Positions 24,719 to 32,660 of a DNA stretch of 33,209 bases are shown in pieces. Origin of the DNA: Pseudomonadota bacterium (GTDB lineage Bacteria; Desulfobacterota; Desulfobulbia; Desulfobulbales; SURF-16); assembly GCA_030597865.1 (NCBI GenBank), contig JAUVQZ010000003.1, forward strand, positions 1-33,209. The letters are read 5' to 3'. Each line of letters opens with the position of its first letter. Position 1 is the first letter of the stretch. Position numbers and translations under genes: made by a program. The notes under the pieces were generated by a model. That model was not told where the DNA came from. It saw only the letters and a list, made by a program, of their open reading frames with translations, and ran no database searches.

Positions 24719-25504
24719 ATGTGTGGTTTAGCCGGGTGTCTTATCGGCGCAGGGGCAGGCCGGCAGGAGCGGGCGAGGATCAAGGAGATCTTCCTTGCCA
24801 ATCTCCTGGCCAATGAACAACGGGGCAGGGAGGCAACCGGCGTGGTTGCCTGCCAGAGGGATGGCTCTTTTTCCTATGAAAAGGGGGCCATGCCTGCCTC
24901 ATCCTTTGTTGAACAGGAGGGGTGTAAAAACTTCTTCAGCGAAAAAATATGCGGGGAAACCGTTATCCTGCTGGGCCATACCCGGGATCCAACCAAGGGC
25001 ACGGTGCATAATAACGACAATAACCACCCCATTGTGGTGGGGGAAACCGTGGGGATCCATAACGGGGTCATCTCCAACGATGATTCCATCTTTGTGACGC
25101 TGATGCAGGACGGCCAGGATCGGCCCAGGATCGGTTCGGTGGACAGTGAGGCCATTTTCGCCCTGTTGGATCAGGTAGATGCCAACCAGCCTCTTGCCGG
25201 GTTCTGCAAGGGGCTCCAGCAGGCAAGCAGCCAGCTCCTGGGTTCATTCACCACCCTGTTCTTTAACAGAAAGTTCCCCACGACACTTTTTTGTTTACGC
25301 TACGAGAATCCGATCTCGATCCATTATGATCAAGATCTTAAGAGCCTCTTTTTCTCTTCACGCTATGTCTTTTTGCGTAAAACCTTTGGTCGGGCGGTCA
25401 TCTCCCCGGGCATGCCCGGCCGGACAGGTTTTGTTTTTGAGGCTGAAAAAATGAAAACTCAGGGCAAGACGCCAACCCTTACCTTTGACCTAAGTCAGAA
25501 CTAA
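24719..25504 (+). CDS. stand-alone class II glutamine amidotransferase
   Basis: A 261-residue Ntn-hydrolase of the class II (GATase_6/PurF-like) group. After Met removal, C2 (MCGLAG) is the catalytic N-terminal nucleophile. Supporting motifs are NEQRGREATG, GHTRDPTKG (R89), NNDNNHP, GIHNGVISN (N115-G116) and VDSEAIF (D142). It ends after the glutaminase domain, with no synthetase, isomerase or phosphoribosyltransferase domain, so it must deliver ammonia to another protein. The amidoligase gene 36 bases upstream is the obvious candidate. It is cytoplasmic and complete. Confidence 0.88.
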   Translation: MCGLAGCLIGAGAGRQERARIKEIFLANLLANEQRGREATGVVACQRDGSFSYEKGAMPASSFVEQEGCKNFFSEKICGETVILLGHTRDPTKGTVHNNDNNHPIVVGETVGIHNGVISNDDSIFVTLMQDGQDRPRIGSVDSEAIFALLDQVDANQPLAGFCKGLQQASSQLLGSFTTLFFNRKFPTTLFCLRYENPISIHYDQDLKSLFFSSRYVFLRKTFGRAVISPGMPGRTGFVFEAEKMKTQGKTPTLTFDLSQN

Positions 25505-25519
25505 AATACAGAGGCAAAA

Positions 25520-25915
25520 ATGAACGTAGGATTAAAGGATATCTTGGTACACCTGGAGAAAGAGCTTCCCGGCTTTGTGGCCTCTGCGGTTGTTTCGGTG
25601 GAGGATGGCCTTCCCCTGGCAGAGTATACCAAGAATAGTAATTTTGAGGCCGGAGAGGCTGCCGCCTATCTGGCCAGCATCGTTAAATCAAATCGCAAGG
25701 CCATTAAACTGCTGGAAGGTGGCCAGGTTACCGATGATCTGCTGATCACCACGGACAAGAATTATTTTTTGATCAGGCATGGTGTTGATAAGTCTTTTTT
25801 TATCTTTCTGATGACCTCCAAAAGTGAATGGCTTGGCAAGGCCCGGCTGCTGATCAAGAAGTATGAAGCCCTCATCAATTACGTCATGGAGAAAAAAATG
25901 AGCAGCCAGGAATAG
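25520..25915 (+). CDS. roadblock/LC7-domain protein
   Basis: A 131-residue single-domain protein. The beginning helix LKDILVHLEKELPGFVAS is followed by the typical roadblock strand-turn (AVVSVEDGLPLAEYT), a helix with EAGEAAAYLASIVKSNRKAI, strands with DDLLITTDKNYFLIRHG and SFFIFLMTSK, and a long terminal helix. It differs clearly from the roadblock half of the first protein in the cluster, so the two could form a heterodimer or act on different partners. AGAGG lies eight bases upstream of the ATG. The gap to the glutamine amidotransferase gene is 15 bases, consistent with one operon. Confidence 0.85.
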   Translation: MNVGLKDILVHLEKELPGFVASAVVSVEDGLPLAEYTKNSNFEAGEAAAYLASIVKSNRKAIKLLEGGQVTDDLLITTDKNYFLIRHGVDKSFFIFLMTSKSEWLGKARLLIKKYEALINYVMEKKMSSQE

Positions 25916-26024
25916 AGCAGCTCAGTCCTGAGTGGACCCACCCTCCCGGCGCTCAGAGGTGGACCAGAGATCAGATCCACCTCCTTCCTGTTATCCTTCC
26001 CCCAGTCCTGGAAAACAGGAATGA

Positions 26025-26213
26025 GGGCCGTTTTCGGATGCTGAAGGGGCCTCCCAGGTTATCAGGGGTATGGCCAAGATGACAAGCGGCGTCAAGATCC
26101 TGTTGGATATCGACAGGGCATTATCATCAGAGGAGCTCATGGCCCTCAGTCAGCCAGCCCAAGGCAAGACATTTAAAGTTTTTATAGAGCACTTCAGAGA
26201 GATAAAAAGATGA
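26025..26213 (+). pseudogene. cheW: cheW C-terminal remnant
   Basis: An open frame of about 62 codons from just after a stop at 26022, with no usable start except an internal ATG at 26070. Its sequence, VIRGMAKMTSGVKILLDID, followed by RALSSEEL, is the signature last strand-helix segment of CheW (usually F/Y-I-R-G-V-A-K-x...I-L-L-D-I-D-x-x-L). Its TGA overlaps the ATG of the following chemoreceptor (ATGA), as in a real cheW-mcp operon, so the fragment may still be translated or may just preserve the coupling. The N-terminal two thirds of CheW are absent here. Confidence 0.6.
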
Positions 26214-28105
26214 ATTTCAAAAACATGACAATCGGTAAACGAATCACCCTGGGTTATGCCTTTATCATAGCCCTTCTCGTTGTCCTTGCCGCTACCAGCT
26301 ACACAGGGGTGGGCGGCATTGTTAGCAACGCCGCCGAGGTCATTGACGGCAATAAGCTGAATGGCCTCCTGACCCAGAGGGAGGTGGATCATCTCAACTG
26401 GGTTGCCCAGGTCAACAGCCTGCTCACCGATGACAGTATCACCACCCTGACCGTGGAGATGGATGACCATCAATGCGGCTTAGGCAAGTGGCTCTACAGT
26501 GATGAGCGCCTGGAGGCCGAAGGGCTGGTGCCCAGCCTGGCCCCCCTCCTGAAAAAGATCGAAGAGCCCCATTATCGGCTCCATAATTCCGCCATAGAGA
26601 TCAAAGAGGTGTTCAGGCAGGCAGACGTCTCCCTGCCTTTGAGGTTGACCGAGATTGAGGCGGCCCACCTGGCCTGGGCCGGTAGGATCCGGGACGGCCT
26701 TATTGCTGGCAACGCTAGCCTGAATAATGTTCAGACCGATCCCGGCAAATGTGTCCTGGGCACGTTTCTCACCTCGCCTGAGGGCCGCAGGGCCTATGAG
26801 GCTGGGGATGGGGATTTTAAAAGGGTGTGGGGGGGCATCCCGGCCTCCCATAACCGCATGCACCAGTCTGCCAGCCGCATCAAGGAGGCCCTGGCCAGCG
26901 GAGACAGCGGTTCTGCCAAGCTGATCTTCCAGGAGGAGACGAGACCCATGCTGGCCGCCACCGTAAAGTCCTTACGGGATCTGAGCACAGTGGCCGGCCA
27001 TGAGCTCAAGGGCATGCAGCAGGCCAACCAGATCTATGCCCAGCAGACCATGCCCGCCCTCCATGAGGTGCAGGATCTCCTCCACCAGGTCAGCGCTGAG
27101 GCCAAGAGCAACATCATGACCGATGGGGCCATGCTGCAGGCAGCCAGCTCCACCCGTCTCAAGGTATCGGTGCTGGCCCTGTTCATCATCGCGGCCGCCG
27201 TCCTTATCGCCTTTTTTACGGCCACACGGCTCATTACCCTGTTGAGCGGTATCGTTAGCCAGCTGGGCCAGGGCTCCTCTGAGGTGAACTCCGCCTCCGG
27301 ACAGATCGCCGCCGCCAGTCACAGTTTGGCCGAAGGGGCCTCGGAGCAGGCCGCCACCCTGGAGGAGACCTCCTCTGCCCTGGAGGAGGTGTCATCCCTG
27401 ACCCGCCAGAACGCCGACAACACCGGTCAGGCGGATATCCTCATGACAGAGACCAGGGAGGCCATTGGTACGGCAGATCACTCCATGCAGGAGCTGAGCC
27501 GTTCCATGGCCGAGATCTCCCAGGCCAGCAGCGAGACCCAGAGGATCGTCAAGACCATTGATGAGATTGCCTTCCAGACCAACCTCCTGGCCTTGAATGC
27601 CGCGGTGGAGGCGGCCCGGGCCGGCGAGGCCGGCGCTGGTTTTGCCGTGGTGGCCGATGAGGTGCGGAACCTGGCCCTGCGGGCGGCTCAGTCTGCCAAG
27701 GAGACCTCGGGGCTCATTGATTCCACCGTGGAAAAGGTGGATCAGGGTGCGGAACTGTTGGTTGCGACAGGTGAGGATTTTTCCCGGGCTGCCCAGTCCT
27801 CCGAGAGGATGAGCACCCTGGTCAGCGAGATTACCACGGCCTCGGCTGAGCAGGCCCAGGGAATCGACCAGGTCAATAGGGCGGTGAATGAGATTGACAG
27901 CGTCACCCAGCTCAATGCCGCCGCCGCTGAGCAGTCTGCCTCGGCAGCCGAGGAACTCACCGGCCAGGCCGCCGCCATGCAGGATATTGTTGCCAATCTC
28001 CAGGCCATGGTGGGCGGCAGGGTAGGGGCTGAGGCGGCAAAGGCCAGTCCAGTCCAGACAGCAGTGGGGTCTGCCGCACCACAGCTCCAGCTCAGTGAGA
28101 AGTAG
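26210..28105 (+). CDS. chemoreceptor with two tandem periplasmic CZB repeats
   Basis: A 631-residue methyl-accepting chemotaxis protein. TM1 is at about residues 12-30 and TM2 at about 322-345. The domain between them holds two copies of the chemoreceptor zinc-binding (CZB) pattern: H61, C89 (QCGLGKW), H121 and H125, then H153, C181 (KCVLGTF), H214 and H218, with almost identical spacing. CZB domains bind zinc through three His and one Cys and are usually cytoplasmic and single. The cytoplasmic part lacks an obvious full HAMP domain and has the conserved tip QTNLLALNAAVEAARAGEAG. The ATG overlaps the stop of the cheW remnant. It probably senses a metal, redox or oxidant signal in the periplasm. 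Confidence 0.92.
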   Translation: MNFKNMTIGKRITLGYAFIIALLVVLAATSYTGVGGIVSNAAEVIDGNKLNGLLTQREVDHLNWVAQVNSLLTDDSITTLTVEMDDHQCGLGKWLYSDERLEAEGLVPSLAPLLKKIEEPHYRLHNSAIEIKEVFRQADVSLPLRLTEIEAAHLAWAGRIRDGLIAGNASLNNVQTDPGKCVLGTFLTSPEGRRAYEAGDGDFKRVWGGIPASHNRMHQSASRIKEALASGDSGSAKLIFQEETRPMLAATVKSLRDLSTVAGHELKGMQQANQIYAQQTMPALHEVQDLLHQVSAEAKSNIMTDGAMLQAASSTRLKVSVLALFIIAAAVLIAFFTATRLITLLSGIVSQLGQGSSEVNSASGQIAAASHSLAEGASEQAATLEETSSALEEVSSLTRQNADNTGQADILMTETREAIGTADHSMQELSRSMAEISQASSETQRIVKTIDEIAFQTNLLALNAAVEAARAGEAGAGFAVVADEVRNLALRAAQSAKETSGLIDSTVEKVDQGAELLVATGEDFSRAAQSSERMSTLVSEITTASAEQAQGIDQVNRAVNEIDSVTQLNAAAAEQSASAAEELTGQAAAMQDIVANLQAMVGGRVGAEAAKASPVQTAVGSAAPQLQLSEK

Positions 28106-28185
28106 GGGCAACAGGGGCGGCGCTTGAAAAGTGGCCACAATAACGCAGTGAGAGAAGATACCCCCGTAACCAACGGTAAACGGAC

Positions 28186-29379
28186 ATGAACAGAAACAGA
28201 GTGGATCTCGCCACAATAAAGGAACGAGTCCTGGTGGTTGATGATGACCAGGATGTCCTTGCGATGCTCCAGTTCCAGTTGCTTAAATTGGGACTAGAGG
28301 CCGACATGGTCAACAGTGGCAGGCAGGCCGTTGATTTACTGGCGGATCATGGGTATGGCCTGGTTATCACCGACATAGGGATGCCGGAAATGAATGGCAT
28401 TGAGCTGCTGCGCTCTATCCGGCAGCATCAGCCCCATACGGATGTCCTGGTTATCTCGGGTTATTGTGACCTTTACAGCTTCACAGATATTATTGCTGAA
28501 GGTGCTGCTGACTTCATTACCAAACCATTTGAGCGGGATGAACTGAAGGCCAAGCTCCAACGTATCTTCAGGGAGAGGATGCTTGTTGCTGATTTGGCCC
28601 GGGTAAAGGAAAAGGAAAAATCGTTTTTCCTCCATATCGTTGAGTCATTAGCCATTTCCCTTGATGAGAAGGATCAATATACCCATGGCCATTCGCGTCG
28701 CGTTACCAATCTGGCCTTGGAGATGGCAGAGCATGTAACGGAAGAGACGGTGGATGTTGACCTGCTGAGTCTCTGTGGCATGCTCCATGACATCGGCAAG
28801 ATAGGTGTCCCTGATAGGATCTTGACAAGCCCGGACACACTTTCAGAGGAGGAGTTTGAAATCATTAAGAAACATCCGGTACAGGGCGCCCATATCCTCC
28901 AGCCCATGGAGTCGGATGAGAGGATAGCTGAGATCTCAAAGGTCATCAAGCACCACCATGAACGCTTTGACGGTACAGGCTATCCAAGTGGCCTCAGGGG
29001 AACCGCTATTCCTCTATTGGCCAGGATAATTGCCATTGCCGATAGCTTTGATGCCATGACCTCAGGCCGTTCTTACCGCGAGGGGTTAAGTATTGAGACT
29101 GCCATTGAGGAGATACGAAAGAATATGGGATCGCAATTTGATCCTGTTTTGGCGGAGAAGTTTATTTATCTCATGGAGGGCAATCAGGACCAGACTCCTT
29201 GTTCTCGCCTGTTGGAATGTGACATTTTCCTAAAGATAACAAAGAACGATGTCTCAAGGTTTTATAAAATGCAGTACTGCTTTGCCGACTTCAGGGGCTG
29301 CGCCCGTTATAAGATAGGCGATGGGGATGATTCCTCACTTAACCTGCTGCCTGATGGTACCTTTATCATGGAGCGCTAG
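28186..29379 (+). CDS. HD-GYP response regulator
   Basis: A 397-residue protein. The receiver domain (10-130) has D63 (IITDIGMPEMN-type context) and K113 (TKPF). A coiled linker follows, then an HD-GYP phosphodiesterase domain: H201-D202 (LHDIGKIGVPD), HHERFDGTGYP (GYP 265-267), and the conserved ARIIAIADSFDAMTS. HD-GYP enzymes hydrolyse cyclic di-GMP. Unusually, about 75 residues follow the catalytic domain and contain six Cys (PCSRLLEC, QYCFADFRGCARYK), which may form a metal or redox site. It lies 80 bases after the CZB chemoreceptor in the same direction and may be co-transcribed, linking chemosensing to c-di-GMP turnover. Confidence 0.93.
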   Translation: MNRNRVDLATIKERVLVVDDDQDVLAMLQFQLLKLGLEADMVNSGRQAVDLLADHGYGLVITDIGMPEMNGIELLRSIRQHQPHTDVLVISGYCDLYSFTDIIAEGAADFITKPFERDELKAKLQRIFRERMLVADLARVKEKEKSFFLHIVESLAISLDEKDQYTHGHSRRVTNLALEMAEHVTEETVDVDLLSLCGMLHDIGKIGVPDRILTSPDTLSEEEFEIIKKHPVQGAHILQPMESDERIAEISKVIKHHHERFDGTGYPSGLRGTAIPLLARIIAIADSFDAMTSGRSYREGLSIETAIEEIRKNMGSQFDPVLAEKFIYLMEGNQDQTPCSRLLECDIFLKITKNDVSRFYKMQYCFADFRGCARYKIGDGDDSSLNLLPDGTFIMER

Positions 29380-29509
29380 GCGACAGGGCATACATTTGGT
29401 TCTTCGTCGATGGGCGGCAATGACTTTGTTTTTGCCACGGAATCCACGGAAAAATTGCCATAGGGTGGAAAAAGTTGAGCCTGCCAACCTGTACCTAACC
29501 ATTTTCCTG

Positions 29510-29569
29510 AACACAAAGGCACAGAGACACAGAGGGATTAGATGAAGAAAACCTCTGTGCCTTTGTGTT
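29510..29569. repeat. 17-base perfect inverted repeat
   Basis: AACACAAAGGCACAGAG (29510-29526) and CTCTGTGCCTTTGTGTT (29553-29569) pair perfectly. This CACAGAG/CTCTGTG type of palindrome is familiar as a dispersed intergenic repeat in several anaerobic bacteria. It lies between the converging HD-GYP and RNase D genes and could also serve as a bidirectional terminator. Confidence 0.75.
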
Positions 29570-29623
29570 TGATAAACAACCTGCCAGATGGCCGGCCCGG
29601 CATGTACAAGGGAAGACCAGGGC

Positions 29624-30715
29624 CTATCTTTCAATAAATTCAGCAAGAAAAATCTTCCGCCAGCCTCTTCCCTGTCTCATCTGAGAGGGAGAGGAGGTGG
29701 TCTGTTTGATCAGTTCCTTCAGTTCGCCTTTGTTGCCCAGCAGGGCCGGGTCAATTCCGTGGCTATCTCCTTGCTGAACAATAAAGTCCTGGAGGCTGAC
29801 CAGGGCGGCTTTTTCCGTTTTGCTCAGCTTGATATTGCGTAACAGGGGGGGACAGTTCTTTTCTGATTGACCCAGACCCCTGTTCACCGACCCTATCATT
29901 GGGGGGCCATAGGCTGCCACGCACCGTGGGGAGATTTCACCGCACTCCTGTATGGCTGCTTGGTCGTCTAATCGTTGGCTGGCTATGCAGAGGAGGACAT
30001 TATCGCGGACAATATGTCCCCGGGGCCTATCTCTCTTTCGTGCCTCTTTTTCCCGCCAGAGGGTAAGTTCCTGGAGAATGGCAAGGGAGCGGCGATCCAG
30101 GCGGCTGGCGCCCCGTATCTTGAGATAGCGTTCCTGGTCACTTATTCCTCCATAGGTCTCAGGCTTGTCCAGTTTCTGCAGTTCTTCCTCCAGCCAGCTC
30201 CCGGCCTCAGGGGTGGCTCGCTCCAGCAACAGGGTCCGCATCTTGCCAAGATAACGGACATCGTCCAGGGCATATTCCTTTTGGCCATGGTCCAATGGAC
30301 GTTTGAGCCAGTTTGTCCGAGTTTCTGCTTTGTCCAGTTTGATCCCAAGGAGGATCTCGACAAGGGCTGCCAGGGAGAGGGTGGACGACAATCCCGCAAA
30401 GCCTGCCCCCAGCCTGGTGTCGAAAATGCTCTTCGGGTCTGCACCGGTGGCATGACGCAGGATGGCTAGATCCTGGGGGGCGTCATGCAATATTTTGACG
30501 ACTGCCGGATCAGCGAGTAAGTCGCCCAGGGGGGAGAGGTCGTCTAGGGCGCAGGGATCGATAAGGAAACACTCGTCCTGGGAAAGAGCCAGCTGAATCA
30601 AGCCCAGGCGGGGGTAATAGGTTCGTTCCCAGATAAATTCGGTGTCCAGGGCCACTGCATCCCTATTGCGGGCCCGTTTCACCACGTCCTGGAGGTCTTC
30701 TGCTCTATTAATCAT
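29624..30715 (-). CDS. rnd: ribonuclease D
   Basis: A 363-residue 3'-5' exoribonuclease involved in tRNA maturation. The DEDD exonuclease motifs are present: ALDTEF (D24, E26), HDAPQDL (D82) and YALDDVRYL (Y148, D152). An HRDC domain follows at about 205-285. The C-terminal part (to 363) is a second helical segment usual for RNase D. ATG 30715 (MINRAEDLQ) is chosen because the additional 25 residues upstream to 30790 are not conserved-looking. It is convergent with the HD-GYP gene and divergent from the SulP gene. Confidence 0.9.
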   Translation of the reverse strand: MINRAEDLQDVVKRARNRDAVALDTEFIWERTYYPRLGLIQLALSQDECFLIDPCALDDLSPLGDLLADPAVVKILHDAPQDLAILRHATGADPKSIFDTRLGAGFAGLSSTLSLAALVEILLGIKLDKAETRTNWLKRPLDHGQKEYALDDVRYLGKMRTLLLERATPEAGSWLEEELQKLDKPETYGGISDQERYLKIRGASRLDRRSLAILQELTLWREKEARKRDRPRGHIVRDNVLLCIASQRLDDQAAIQECGEISPRCVAAYGPPMIGSVNRGLGQSEKNCPPLLRNIKLSKTEKAALVSLQDFIVQQGDSHGIDPALLGNKGELKELIKQTTSSPSQMRQGRGWRKIFLAEFIER

Positions 30716-30841
30716 TATTGCCTGCCGTGTAAAAAAAGTTTCATTGTCATGCCGGATAAAATCACTGTGTGAAACAAGACATGTCGGCACAAGAAAAACA
30801 AGTATTAATTATACAGTCTAGTGCTTGGCTGGTTAAAGAGT

Positions 30842-30890
30842 CACCCTTCGCCAGGCTCAGGGGCCGGTTTCCTGAGCCTGCCGAAGGGTG
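30842..30890. repeat. 20-base inverted repeat (dispersed CCCTTCG type)
   Basis: CACCCTTCGCCAGGCTCAGG (30842-30861) and CCTGAGCCTGCCGAAGGGTG (30871-30890) pair at 19 of 20 positions around a 9-base loop. The CCCTTCGxCAGGCTCAGG palindrome is a well-known dispersed intergenic repeat found in many unrelated bacterial genomes. Here it lies between the divergent rnd and SulP genes. Confidence 0.8.
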
Positions 30891-30974
30891 GACTTGCTTA
30901 TTAACAGGTTGCTATTTCAGGGTCTACCGTTTAAGGTGGGCGGCTTTTTCCCAAACTATATGATAAGGATAGCG

Positions 30975-32504
30975 ATGTTTGAGCTTTTTGTTAGAAGAAC
31001 GGCAAGTTTCAAGAATGATATACTGTCGGGCCTGACCGTGGCCCTGGCCCTGGTTCCCGAAGCAGTGGCCTTTTCCTTTGTGGCCGGGGTTGACCCATTG
31101 GTCGGTCTTTACGCCGCCTTTCTTGTCGGCCTGATCACCTCCGTTATCGGCGGTCGTCCGGGTATGATCTCCGGCGCCACCGGCGCCCTGGCCGTGGTCA
31201 TGGTCTCCCTGGTTGCCCAGCATGGGGTTGAGTATCTCTTTGCCGCCGTGGTGCTGATGGGGGTCATCCAGATCAGCGCTGGGATGTTGCGGTTGGGTAA
31301 GTTCGTCCGTCTCATTCCCCATCCGGTCATGCTTGGCTTTGTCAACGGCCTGGCCATTGTCATTTTTCTGGCCCAGCTCAACCAGTTCAAGGTTGAAAAT
31401 GCCGAGGGGATGCTGCAGTGGATGAGCGGCCCCATCCTGTGGCTGATGCTCGGCCTGGTGGCACTGACCATGGCCATCATCTATTTTCTGCCCAAACTGA
31501 CCCGGGTCGTCCCTTCCTCCCTGGTCGCTATTATTGTTATCACCGCCCTGGCCCACGGACTTAACCTCGATACCCGCATGGTTGGCGACCTGGCCTCGGT
31601 TGCCGGCGGCCTTCCCACCTTCCATATTCCTTTGGTGCCGCTGACCCTTGATAATATGATGATTATCCTTCCCTACTCATGCATTCTGGCCGCCATCGGT
31701 CTGATCGAGTCGCTGATGACCATGAGTCTGATCGACGAAATCACCGAGACCAGGGGGCGCGGCAACAAGGAATGCGTCGGCCAGGGGGTCGCCAATGTGG
31801 TGACCGGTTTCTTTGGTGGCATGGGGGGATGTGCCATGATCGGCCAGAGTATGATCAACGTTAACTCCGGCGGCCGGGGGCGGCTTTCCGGCATTTCTGC
31901 GGCCCTCTTTCTCCTGGTCTTTATCGTTTTCGCCTCGGGCCTTATTGAGATGATACCACTGGCTGCCCTGGTGGGGGTCATGTTCATGGTCGTTGTCGGA
32001 ACCTTTGCCTGGTCGAGCTTTCGTATTCTCCACAAGATTCCGTTTACCGATGCCCTGGTGCTGGTCCTTGTCTCCGGCGTCACCGTTGCCACTGACCTGG
32101 CCCTCGCCGTTGGTGTTGGTGTCGTTGTCTCGGCCCTGGTTTTTGCCTGGGAAAGCGCCAAACGTATCACCTCAACCAAGAGTATCGATGACTCCGGGGC
32201 CAAGGTCTACAGCCTGAGCGGCTCCCTCTTTTTCGGCTCGATCCAAAGTTTTCAGGACCAGTTCACCCCCCAGGAAGATCCGGACGAGGTGATCATCGAT
32301 TTTGGCCAGGCCAGGGTCTGCGATCATTCGGGCATCGAATCCATCAACAGTCTCACTGAGCGCTATCTGTCCAGGGGTAAAAAACTGCGCCTGAAACACC
32401 TCAGTTCGGAGTGCCGCACCCTGTTGCAGAACGCCGGCAGCATGATCGAGGTAAATGTCATCGAGGATCCACGCTACAGGGTTGCCACCGATCAGTTGGC
32501 CTGA
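30975..32504 (+). CDS. SulP-family anion transporter with STAS domain
   Basis: A 509-residue inner-membrane transporter. The SulP signature is near the N-terminus (SGLTVALALVPEAVAFSFVAGV), followed by about 11-12 membrane helices including GLYAAFLVGLITSVIGGRPG, and a cytoplasmic STAS domain at about 420-509 (EVIIDFGQARVCDHSGIESI). The first STAS strand and the DHSGI turn are intact. SulP proteins move sulfate, bicarbonate or other anions with H+ or Na+; the substrate is not decidable, although sulfate or bicarbonate are usual. ATG 30975 (MFELFVRRT) is preceded by AAGGA at good spacing; the frame is open to 30888, but that part overlaps the dispersed repeat. Confidence 0.93.
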   Translation: MFELFVRRTASFKNDILSGLTVALALVPEAVAFSFVAGVDPLVGLYAAFLVGLITSVIGGRPGMISGATGALAVVMVSLVAQHGVEYLFAAVVLMGVIQISAGMLRLGKFVRLIPHPVMLGFVNGLAIVIFLAQLNQFKVENAEGMLQWMSGPILWLMLGLVALTMAIIYFLPKLTRVVPSSLVAIIVITALAHGLNLDTRMVGDLASVAGGLPTFHIPLVPLTLDNMMIILPYSCILAAIGLIESLMTMSLIDEITETRGRGNKECVGQGVANVVTGFFGGMGGCAMIGQSMINVNSGGRGRLSGISAALFLLVFIVFASGLIEMIPLAALVGVMFMVVVGTFAWSSFRILHKIPFTDALVLVLVSGVTVATDLALAVGVGVVVSALVFAWESAKRITSTKSIDDSGAKVYSLSGSLFFGSIQSFQDQFTPQEDPDEVIIDFGQARVCDHSGIESINSLTERYLSRGKKLRLKHLSSECRTLLQNAGSMIEVNVIEDPRYRVATDQLA

Positions 32505-32660
32505 GTCTTTGGCCGTACAGCAAGGTGGAGACGAATCTCAGCCCCGCTGGTCTTAAAAGAGGCAGGACTACAGTGGCGGCCCATGGCAAAGGCTGCTACG
32601 TTGGAGCGGTTGTCTGTGGTGCTGTTTCCTTTAAACCCTGAGTCTGGATGATCCCTGCCC

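Noticed and set aside
30924..31625. 233-codon frame antisense to the SulP gene
   Set aside because: The translation is Gly/His/Gln-rich shadow sequence; SulP motifs on the plus strand are unambiguous.
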